41,842 nt of DNA from an uncultured Prevotellaceae bacterium (lineage in GTDB: Bacteria > Bacteroidota > Bacteroidia > Bacteroidales > Bacteroidaceae). A program made the translations under genes and the position numbers. Numbering within the stretch: the stretch's first letter is position 1; every line of letters begins with the position of its first letter. The stretch covers positions 1 to 41,842 of the forward strand of contig CAMKSZ010000003.1 in NCBI GenBank assembly GCA_946415525.1. The letters are read 5' to 3'. Shown here piece after piece: positions 1 to 8,800 of this stretch. A model generated the notes under the pieces. That model made no database searches, had not been told where the DNA came from, and worked only from the letters and a program-made list of their open reading frames with translations.

Positions 1-76
1 ACTAAATAAATTATCATATTAGGGAAAAAAAAACAAATTATGGATAAGAATCTATTAAAAATGTGCACAAAAGTTA

Positions 77-105
77 TTTGGTTGAGCAATTTTTTAGTAA
101 TTTTG
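77..105 (+). promoter_or_regulatory. Candidate Bacteroidota-type promoter (TTTG ... TAATTTTG, matching TAnnTTTG) upstream of the exchanger gene
   Basis: TTTG at 77-80, exact TAnnTTTG match (TAATTTTG) at 98-105, 17-bp spacer, start codon at 138. Confidence 0.5.
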
Positions 106-137
106 CAGACGTTTTTTTGAAAACTCTTCATTAATTT

Positions 138-1829
138 ATGGATTGGCTTATCAATTTGTTCACTGATACAGATTCCGTGGCACATGTTGTATTGCTATAT
201 GCGATAGTGATTGCTGTGGGTGTCTATTTGGGCAAGATAAAAGTTTTCGGCATCTCTTTGGGTGTCACATTTGTTTTGTTTGCCGGCATTGTTGCTGGGC
301 ATATTCACTTTACGGCACCTACGACGATTTTGAATTTCTGTCAAGATTTTGGCTTGATTCTTTTCGTTTTCATGATAGGCATGCAGGTGGGACCAGGTTT
401 CTTTGAAAGTTTTAAGAAAGACGGTCTAACGCTCAATGGTCTGTCTGTTGCCATTATCTTGCTCAATATCGTGACGATGTTTGCTTGCTACTACATTTTC
501 TTTGATACATCCGACAAGTTCAACCTTCCTATGATGATAGGTACTCTCTATGGTGCCGTGACCAACACACCTGGTTTGGGAGCGGCGACCGAAGCCATCG
601 GTACCGTCTTCCAAGATATTGAAGCACCTCAGATTGCGTCGGGTTATGCATGTGCCTATCCTTTGGGTGTTACCGGTATCATCCTTGCAACAATAGCAGT
701 GCGTTATCTGACAAAGAGTCGTCTTGAAATCGAAGAGGAAAAACTCTCCGAAGAAGAAGCGGAGAATCCTCATGCCAAACCTCACATGATGCACCTAAAG
801 GTGTCCAACTCATACCTTGCAGGTCGTACACTCATGCAAATCAGCGAGTTTCTTAACCGTGACTTTGTCTGCTCGCGATATTTGCACGACGGACAAGTGA
901 GCATTCCCTATCGCAACACCATTTTTGAAGTGGACGACGAATTGCTAATCGTTTGCGCTGAAGCCGATGCCGAACCAATTAAAGCCTTTATTGGTCCTGA
1001 AATCGACGCAGAATGGAATGTGGAACTTGAAAAACAACCTATGGTGTCGAGGCGTATAGTCGTGACCAATCCTTCTATGAATGGAAAGACTTTGGGCAAG
1101 ATGCACTTTTCCAGTGTTTATGGCGTCAATGTCACTCGCATCACCCGACATGGTATCGACTTGTTTGCTGGGCGTAATCACCATTTCCATATTGGTGACC
1201 GAATCATGGTTGTTGGCCCCGAAGACAACGTCAACCGTGTGGCAGACATGATGGGCAACTCTGTCAAGCGCCTTAATGCCCCCAACATTGCCACCATTTT
1301 TGTGGGAATCATGGTGGGTATTATCTTTGGTAGTTTACCCATAGCCCTTCCATTAATGCCTGTGCCCATGAAGTTGGGGCTTGCTGGTGGTCCGTTGATA
1401 ATAGCCATTCTTATCGGTCGTTTTGGCTATCGTGTGAAATTGGTCACTTATACCACCACCAGTGCCAACATGATGCTTCGGGAAATAGGACTGGTCCTGT
1501 TCCTTGCCAGTGTTGGAATCAAGGCGGGTGCCAATTTCTGGGACACTGTCGTAGCGGGTGATGGTTTAAAATATGTTTACACTGGTTTTATCATCACTGT
1601 TATCCCAATACTTATAGTAGGAACCATTGCAAAATTGGTTTATAAATTCAATTATTTCTTAGTAATGGGCATGATAGCGGGCACTTATACCGATCCACCA
1701 GCATTGGCTTACGCTAACCAAGTTTGTTCACGCGAGGCCCCAGGCGTTGGATATTCCACGGTCTATCCTCTTTCCATGTTTTTGAGGATTCTGACAGCGC
1801 AGATTCTTGTTCTGTTTTTCTGTGGTTGA
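138..1829 (+). CDS. AspT/YidE/YbjL-family putative transporter with two membrane halves flanking two TrkA_C-like domains
   Basis: 563-aa ORF; hydrophobic halves around a soluble centre with two RCK-C-like segments ([16 protein letters not shown]..., [18 protein letters not shown]...); [16 protein letters not shown] / [12 protein letters not shown] motif pair typical of this family. Confidence 0.85.
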   Translation: MDWLINLFTDTDSVAHVVLLYAIVIAVGVYLGKIKVFGISLGVTFVLFAGIVAGHIHFTAPTTILNFCQDFGLILFVFMIGMQVGPGFFESFKKDGLTLNGLSVAIILLNIVTMFACYYIFFDTSDKFNLPMMIGTLYGAVTNTPGLGAATEAIGTVFQDIEAPQIASGYACAYPLGVTGIILATIAVRYLTKSRLEIEEEKLSEEEAENPHAKPHMMHLKVSNSYLAGRTLMQISEFLNRDFVCSRYLHDGQVSIPYRNTIFEVDDELLIVCAEADAEPIKAFIGPEIDAEWNVELEKQPMVSRRIVVTNPSMNGKTLGKMHFSSVYGVNVTRITRHGIDLFAGRNHHFHIGDRIMVVGPEDNVNRVADMMGNSVKRLNAPNIATIFVGIMVGIIFGSLPIALPLMPVPMKLGLAGGPLIIAILIGRFGYRVKLVTYTTTSANMMLREIGLVLFLASVGIKAGANFWDTVVAGDGLKYVYTGFIITVIPILIVGTIAKLVYKFNYFLVMGMIAGTYTDPPALAYANQVCSREAPGVGYSTVYPLSMFLRILTAQILVLFFCG

Positions 1830-1867
1830 TGGTTACTTTAATAGAGAAAGCTTATATATACATTCAA

Positions 1868-2821
1868 ATGAAAAAAATCAAATTACTGGCTGCTGTATTT
1901 GTCTTGTGCCACCTTACTGTTTTCGGTCAAGGTGCAAAAAACATCAAGATTAATGAGGTGATGACAAACAATACGGCAAGTATCGTGGATGAATACGACT
2001 GTCATTCCCCATGGGTGGAGTTGGCTAATGTTTCGTTCACCACCTTCAATGTGCGAGGGATGTATATCGCCACGGACACCGCCGTGTTGAATCCCCATCT
2101 TTCCGTTCCGGAACGTGTTGCCATGATGAGTTGCATTCCCAACAACGAGACCCGTACCAATATGGGGGGAAGGCAGCATTTGGTCTTGTTCCTCAACAGC
2201 AATCCTGCAAAAGGGTCCCGTCATTTGGCGTCGTCTATTGATGCTTCACGTCCTGTTTGGATAGGGCTTTATGATGGCAATGGAGTAGATTTGATCGACT
2301 CTGTGACTGTGCCTGCAGTCCTGAATGAGAACACCTCTTATGCTCGTGAAAAAGACGGTGCTGCTGAGTGGGAAATCAAGGCAAAGGATGCTGTCACTCC
2401 TGGCATTGAGAATTACATCCATGTGGCCGAGTCGAAGATAGCAAAAATCAAGCACGACGACCCTCATGGTTTCGGTATCACTGTCCTTTCAATGGGTATT
2501 GTATTCTCTTGCTTGGCTTTGCTTTGGATATTCTTCACCATTTTCGGTCGCATTATGAGCCGGAAGCAACAAGAAAAGCATAAATCGGCCAAGCAAGCAC
2601 ACAAGGAACGTATCATCGCCGCTCAAGAAGAGGATGAGGATGAGCGGGCGTTCCCCAAAGTGACTACAAGTAATGCCCCCGACTCTGCCAATGATGCAGA
2701 AGATGATGTTTATGTAGCAGTCATTTCCATGGCCATCAAGGAATATCTGGATGACATTCACGACCATGAAAGCGGCATTATCACTATCTCGCCCAAATAT
2801 ACGAAATGGACAAGAATTTAA
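1868..2821 (+). CDS. OadG-family (Na+-pumping decarboxylase gamma) protein with N-terminal lamin-tail-like domain
   Basis: Start moved from the ORF-track 1724 to the ATG at 1868 (MKKIKLLAAVFVLCHLTVFGQ signal peptide). INEVMTNN...DEYDCHSPWVELAN...SYAREKDGAAEWE...TPGIENY resembles a lamin-tail domain. C-terminal single TM (GFGITVLSMGIVFSCLALLWIFFTIFGRIM) followed by a charged tail is OadG-like and sits next to carrier and beta genes. Confidence 0.75.
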   Translation: MKKIKLLAAVFVLCHLTVFGQGAKNIKINEVMTNNTASIVDEYDCHSPWVELANVSFTTFNVRGMYIATDTAVLNPHLSVPERVAMMSCIPNNETRTNMGGRQHLVLFLNSNPAKGSRHLASSIDASRPVWIGLYDGNGVDLIDSVTVPAVLNENTSYAREKDGAAEWEIKAKDAVTPGIENYIHVAESKIAKIKHDDPHGFGITVLSMGIVFSCLALLWIFFTIFGRIMSRKQQEKHKSAKQAHKERIIAAQEEDEDERAFPKVTTSNAPDSANDAEDDVYVAVISMAIKEYLDDIHDHESGIITISPKYTKWTRI

Positions 2822-2845
2822 TAACGAATCTAACACCCTATCAAA

Positions 2846-3289
2846 ATGAGCAATTATCAATATAAGGTTAATGGCGTAGACTACAACGTAGTTATCGAAG
2901 AAATAGAAGGCAATGTGGCCAAAGTAACAGTGAACGGAAAACCTTTTGATGTGGAACTTTCACAACCTGTTAAAGCCAAACCCCAACAAAAGAAAGTACA
3001 AAAGGTCGCTCCTGCTCCTACAAGCAGCAACACAGAGAAGGCTCCTGCCATCAAGCCGAAAGCAGCCGTAGGTGCCGGCAACAAGGTCTTGGCTCCACTT
3101 CCTGGCACTATCACAGATGTGAAAGTGAACGTGGGCGATGCTGTGAAAACTGGCGACACAGTGATTGTCTTGGAAGCCATGAAAATGCAGAACAACATTG
3201 AAGCCGATTGTGACGGCAAGGTCACATCTATCTTAGTAACTCGAGGCGACACGGTGATGGAAGGCGCAGTCCTCGTAACAATTGAATGA
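2846..3289 (+). CDS. Biotin carboxyl carrier subunit of Na+-translocating decarboxylase
   Basis: 147 aa; Pro/Ala/Lys linker, then VLAPLPGTITDVKVNVGDAVKTGDTVIVLEAMKMQNNIEA with the EAMKM biotinylation motif. Confidence 0.93.
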   Translation: MSNYQYKVNGVDYNVVIEEIEGNVAKVTVNGKPFDVELSQPVKAKPQQKKVQKVAPAPTSSNTEKAPAIKPKAAVGAGNKVLAPLPGTITDVKVNVGDAVKTGDTVIVLEAMKMQNNIEADCDGKVTSILVTRGDTVMEGAVLVTIE

Positions 3290-4449
3290 CTATGGGATTT
3301 ATAGAGTTCATATCGACGAAATTCTTCGATTTCCTGTCATACACAGGATTCGCAAATGCCACCATACCCAACCTGCTTATGATTATAGTGGGTAGCATCT
3401 TTATATGGCTGGCTATCAAGAAAGACTTTGAGCCATTGTTGTTGGTTCCTATCGGGTTGGGTATTATTTTAGGTAACATTCCTTTCAAGGCTGATGCGGG
3501 ACTGGAAATTGGTTTGTACGAAGACAATTCCGTACTCAATATTTTCTATCAAGGTGTCAGGCAAGGATGGTATCCCCCATTGGTGTTCCTTGGCATTGGT
3601 GCAATGACCGATTTCTCGTCATTGATTAGTAATCCCAAACTTGTGCTGATTGGTGCGTCTGCCCAGTTTGGCATCTTTGGTGCCTATATGGTGGCTTTGG
3701 CACTTGGCTTTGAACCCAACCAGGCTGCAGGCATTGCCATTATCGGTGGTGCTGACGGTCCTACTGCCATCTTCCTTTCTTCCAAGTTATGTCCCAATTT
3801 GATGGGTGCCATTGCGGTTTGTGCCTATTCTTATATGGCGCTTGTTCCCGTTATCCAACCTCCCCTTATGCGTTTGCTGACCACCCAGAAGGAACGTGTG
3901 ATTCACATGAAGCCGTCTCGCCACGTGAGCCAAACAGAGCGTATCCTTTTCCCCATCATCGGTTTGCTCTTGACAACTTTCCTGGTGCCTTCCGGCCTTC
4001 CTTTGCTCGGTATGCTGTTCTTTGGCAATCTTTTGAAAGAGAGTGGCAAGACTACTCGTTTGGCCAAGACTGCAGGAAGTGCGCTTAATGACATCGTCGT
4101 GATTCTGCTGGGTCTGACCGTAGGATGCTCCACACAGGCCAGCGAATTCCTTACTTTGAACACCATCAAGATTTTCTTCTTGGGAGCCATGGCATTCATT
4201 ATCGCCAGCGCAAGTGGTGTTTTGTTTGTGAAACTGATGAATCTTTTCTTACCGGAAGATAAGAAAATCAATCCGCTGATTGGCAATGCCGGTGTGAGTG
4301 CTGTTCCCATGAGTGCCCGTATTTCCAACAATTTGGGTCTTGAATACGATCGGCATAATTTCTTGCTCATGCATGCCATGGGACCGAATGTGGCAGGTGT
4401 GATTGGTTCTGCTGTTGCTGCGGGTACACTGCTTGGATTTTTCTCTTGA
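3286..4449 (+). CDS. Na+-translocating decarboxylase beta subunit (OadB/MmdB/GcdB family)
   Basis: 387-aa polytopic protein; GIAIIGGADGPTAIFLSSKL and GNAGVSAVPMSARISNNLG motifs; 4-bp ATGA overlap with the biotin carrier gene. Confidence 0.93.
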   Translation: MTMGFIEFISTKFFDFLSYTGFANATIPNLLMIIVGSIFIWLAIKKDFEPLLLVPIGLGIILGNIPFKADAGLEIGLYEDNSVLNIFYQGVRQGWYPPLVFLGIGAMTDFSSLISNPKLVLIGASAQFGIFGAYMVALALGFEPNQAAGIAIIGGADGPTAIFLSSKLCPNLMGAIAVCAYSYMALVPVIQPPLMRLLTTQKERVIHMKPSRHVSQTERILFPIIGLLLTTFLVPSGLPLLGMLFFGNLLKESGKTTRLAKTAGSALNDIVVILLGLTVGCSTQASEFLTLNTIKIFFLGAMAFIIASASGVLFVKLMNLFLPEDKKINPLIGNAGVSAVPMSARISNNLGLEYDRHNFLLMHAMGPNVAGVIGSAVAAGTLLGFFS

Positions 4450-4470
4450 GAAATTAGTACAATCATAAAA

Positions 4471-4524
4471 GAGGAGTGTGGGAAAACGCATTTGTAACAA
4501 TGCTTTTTTCACACTCTTTTTTTC
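4471..4524 (+). terminator. Intrinsic terminator of the decarboxylase operon
   Basis: GAGTGTG (4474-4480) pairs with CACACTC (4510-4516), inner GCATT/AATGC hairpin, followed by a T-tract. Confidence 0.7.
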
Positions 4525-4549
4525 CAAGTCCAAAAGACTCTTTCCAATT

Positions 4550-5761
4550 ATGAAAAAGAAAAACAAATTAGTGGATCGGCGTTATCTGGTTCCGTTTATA
4601 TTGATTACGTCGCTATTTTTCCTATGGGGATTTGCAAGAGCCATCCTCGATGTGCTCAACAAGCATTTTCAAGATGAGTTGCACATATCCATCACACAAT
4701 CTTCTCTCATTCAGGTGACCACCTATTTGGGATATTTCTTGATGGCTATTCCTGCCGGTATGTTCATCAACCGCTATGGCTACCGAAAAGGCGTCATTTT
4801 CGGTCTTTCCATTTTTGGACTGGGGGCTCTTTCATTCATTCCCGGCATGCATGTGGGCACTTTCTATGCCTATTTGGTGTCCCTTTTTGTCATTGGTTGC
4901 GGACTTGTCGTATTGGAAACTGCTGCCAATCCCTACTCCACCGTCCTTGGCCCCGAGTCAACGGCTTCGAGCCGCCTCAACCTTTCCCAAACTTTCAATG
5001 GTATGGGGTGCTTCATGGCAACATTTCTTGTTGGGCAGTATTTATTTCGTTCCGATGGTGGAAGCGGCGATGTGACTGTTCCCTACATGGTGATGGGTAT
5101 TGTTGTCTTGTGTGTGGCTGTCGTCTTCGCCTTCGTGGATTTACCCGAAATACAAGGTCAAGACAATTCCAGCGAAGACAATGAACGGCCATTGACTTTG
5201 TCTTCGAGCATTACTTCATTATTCCGTCACAATGGCTTCAAATGGGGACTGATGGCATTGTTGGCATATGAGGTGGCCGAAATATCCATCAATAGTTACT
5301 TCGTCAATTTCGTGACAGGAGAGGGGTGGATGGACAAGAACGGCGCTTCCGTGGTCATTAGTTTTGCTTTGGTGATATTTATGGTGGGTCGTTTTGTCAG
5401 CAGTGCCATTATGCGCTATGTCCGTGCGGAAAAATTGTTGTTAATATGCGCTTTGGGGACAGTAATTTGCATGCTCATCATCTTGCTATATCCTGGCAAG
5501 TTGTCGCTTTATGTTTTGATCCTAAATTATTTGTTGGAAGCCATGATGTTCCCCACCATTTTCTCCATTGCGCTGAGAGGTTTAGGACGTTTGACCAAAA
5601 GTGCCTCATCGCTGTTGATGATGACTCCTGTTGGAGGTTGTGGATTCATGCTGATGGGGCTCGCTGCCGACATGACGGGCAGCATGACATTGCCATTTAT
5701 TATCCCTTTATTGGGATATTCCGTCATCGCCCTCTATTCGTTATATATCGTTAAATCCTGA
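4550..5761 (+). CDS. MFS transporter, FucP-like sugar:H+ symporter family
   Basis: MKKKNKLVDRRYLVPFILITSLFFLWGFARAILDVLNKHFQ N-terminus, 12-TM pattern, ETAANPYSTVLGP motif. Start moved from ORF-track 4478, which lies inside the preceding terminator. Confidence 0.85.
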   Translation: MKKKNKLVDRRYLVPFILITSLFFLWGFARAILDVLNKHFQDELHISITQSSLIQVTTYLGYFLMAIPAGMFINRYGYRKGVIFGLSIFGLGALSFIPGMHVGTFYAYLVSLFVIGCGLVVLETAANPYSTVLGPESTASSRLNLSQTFNGMGCFMATFLVGQYLFRSDGGSGDVTVPYMVMGIVVLCVAVVFAFVDLPEIQGQDNSSEDNERPLTLSSSITSLFRHNGFKWGLMALLAYEVAEISINSYFVNFVTGEGWMDKNGASVVISFALVIFMVGRFVSSAIMRYVRAEKLLLICALGTVICMLIILLYPGKLSLYVLILNYLLEAMMFPTIFSIALRGLGRLTKSASSLLMMTPVGGCGFMLMGLAADMTGSMTLPFIIPLLGYSVIALYSLYIVKS

Positions 5762-5788
5762 GCGCTCCACCTTCATCCAAATGAAATC

Positions 5789-5820
5789 AAAGCCCAAGTG
5801 GATTGTTCCACTTGGGCTTT
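5789..5820. terminator. Bidirectional terminator between convergent genes
   Basis: Perfect 13-bp stem AAAGCCCAAGTGG / CCACTTGGGCTTT with 6-nt loop ATTGTT, between a + gene ending at 5761 and a - gene ending at 5844. Confidence 0.8.
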
Positions 5821-5843
5821 ATAAATACAGAAGATGCGAAGAA

Positions 5844-8800
5844 TCATTTCATGAACTTGCAAGCCACCTTATTCTGGTTGTTGTCGGCAGCCTTTGCAAT
5901 GTAGAATCCAGAAGGCAGGTGACTGACATCCACCTTGGCTGTACCAAGGCCGACTTCCACCATTTGTGATTCCACTTTGCGGCCATCTGCAGTGAAGATT
6001 TCAACCTTCACTGAGCCTTTCTCTTCACTCTTCACCATCAAGTATTGATTGGCATAACAGATGTGGAGGCCGTTGGCCGAGGCAATCATCATGTCGTGCT
6101 CTTCAACACGGTCGGTCTGGTCAATCACCTTCATGTTGCTTGTCAGAATGTTGCTCTTCCCAATGGTAGGAACATCCATCAAATAAACATTGTTGGTTCC
6201 ATCAGGGAAACGGCCAACCGTTGAATTGCCATCATGCCCACTATAGGCGATAACATCCGTCCAACTACGATTGGCTGCTGTCAACAAAATGACCCCGCCC
6301 TGCCCTGAAATTTTGAACGAAGCATGGAGAGCCTGGGAGGTTGTGGCCAAATTGTCGCACCAAACCAATAGGTGTCCATGGGCGGGAATAATCGTGTTGG
6401 CATTAGTGCTGCCTTTGGAGATTTGACATTTAAGCGGTTTTTCAACATTGTCCGATAGATACATTCCTTCGATGTCGATTTTCTGGTCGGTCGTATTGTA
6501 AAGTTCCAACCAGTCCCCTTTCTTTCCATATTCGTTCACATAGCAGTCGTTGGAACCGCTCACTTCATTGATGCAGACGGGATTGACACGCGCTTCCGTC
6601 TTCTCTGCCTCAGTCAATTCTCGATAACTGGCTGTGAGATTAACATCGCCATCGGGAAGTTGAATCTCTGCATCGGTGGAATAGAAAGATTTTGGTTGAG
6701 AGTTGTTGGTAATAACCAGCGACATGTCCCACAACAGGTCTGTGGAAGTGGCGCTATTGTTGTGCACCTCCACGGCAATGACATTGTTGCCACTATGGAA
6801 CAAACCCGGCGAGAGGCTCATTGTGCCATAGTCTGGATTACCTTGCGCGTAGGTCGTGGCAAATGTATTATAGCCGACACTTCCAGAAGGCATATTGTAA
6901 CGCCCAGCCTCGCTGCCATTGACATAGACGATAAAACCATCGTCGATGGTGAAACGCATTAGCACTTCGTCCTTGCTTCCCGGTCCTTTATCCAAGTTGA
7001 ATGACGTGCGGAAATATGCCGTTGGACGCTTGTTGCTGCTATTGCCGTAATTGAGGGTTGTACGAACTTCGGACTTGCCGTATCCTAATGGAGAATTGCC
7101 TGATTTCCACCCATTCTCTGCATACGACGGCGAAGACCAATTGGAACCATCAAGCGAACCTTGGTCATAATATCGCCAGTTGGCACCGGAAGCAACTACT
7201 TCAGTACCATCGCCGCTGCCGTTCAGCCAACCTTGGAAGGCATACCCTGCAGGGGCGACAGCCCTCAATTTCATCGGTTGATACAAATAGCCGTCGAAAG
7301 AACCTGTTGGCACCTGAATTCCATTGACAAGAATCTGTGCTCCATCAGTGTCGCTACCGAGTCTGACGCGCTGGGCTTGTTTGTCATAGAGTTCAAAGGA
7401 CGAAAAGTATTGCAGCGACATGTTGACCTGTCCCAATCTACTGGAGAGGAAATTTTTGATGCTGTTGGCGGTGTTGTTGGCGCTTCCACCCTCCAACTGC
7501 ATCGCAGGATTGACTCTTGCGACCAAGCGATTGACGATATCAATCGAACGGTTGGCCTCTAATACGCTTCCACCTATTAGGCAGAATGTGTCGATGAATT
7601 TTTTCCTGAATTCGGAATTGTTAAGCAGATTGCGGAACAATGTGACGAAGCGGATTTGGTCGGTAATGCGGCCAAGAGAACGTGGATAAAGTTGGTCGAA
7701 AGTATATATCTCCTTGCCCATGAAGCCACTGAAGGGATCGCCACCATTAAACGAGCCGTCAAGGTCGAAAAGAACGAATCGATATTTTCCGTCCTCGCTT
7801 TTTCTGAAGCCCTTCACATTGTTTTGAGGCCAGTCCCAGTTGCCTAAATAGAACTCTGTGGCCATGTAGTACACGTATTCATCTATATCCAGCAACTTAC
7901 AAATCTCCGCATAGGTATCGCTGTTGGCAGCATCGACAGAAAGATTATCTACCAACTGTATGTAGGAAGCCTCCGTTCCACATTTTTGTACATAGCCAGA
8001 GTCGGGAGACATCTCGAACTGGTCGATTTCGTCATCATCCCAACCATAATTGGCGTAAACGTAATGTTTGTTGTTAGGTTCGCGCACATTGAGCACGCCT
8101 ATGTATTGGCCGTTGATGAACTCATGGACTGGTTGATAACTTTGGCAATCGATATTGGCTCCTGAAGATTGAATGATGTATTGTAGGGCAGGATCCTTGA
8201 TACGGCAAACATTGTCGTTGCCACCGTTACGCACCTGTAGGGTTCGGTTGCGTATATAAGGCTTGTCTTCGAAGAACGGATAAGGCAAGTTCTTGTCTCC
8301 GCCCAATTCCTTACTGCCCTTCAGTTTGAAAGCATGGGGGGTAAATGCCCTGCTCCATCCGCCACACATCTCGAGATTGGCGTCCTGATTAAGTACCATT
8401 TCCCCATCTGTATTCAGATAGGAGAAATTGACGGGACGGTCCCAACTCATGTTCCAGTTGCAGTTACTGGATTGTCCATTTCCTGGCCTGCCATTAGTGC
8501 CTCTCACCATCACCCCCAAGGTGTTGTCATAGAGAAATTTCGGATCGGAAACGACAGAAAGGATGGGTAGCGTATAGTCTTGGTCATGATAAATGAACGA
8601 GCGAGTAGTCACCCGTGAAGGAAGCATCCCGTCGGCAAAGAGTCGGAAACGATAGCACAAAGTGGCAGATACAGTAAACTGACCTGTCTGATTGGTGCTG
8701 CCGTTGGTCATGGTGGGCAATGAACCATCTGTGGTGTATCTTAGTGTGCACCCAGCAGGTATTGTCACATTGACACTAAGGGGACTGTTGAACAGTTGGG

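Noticed and set aside
1724-1867. ORF-track N-terminal extension of the OadG-like gene overlapping the exchanger gene
   Set aside because: The ATG at 1868 gives a clean signal peptide; the upstream part overlaps the exchanger CDS in another frame.
4478-4549. ORF-track N-terminal extension of the MFS transporter
   Set aside because: Falls in a terminator hairpin; the ATG at 4550 gives a normal FucP-like N-terminus.
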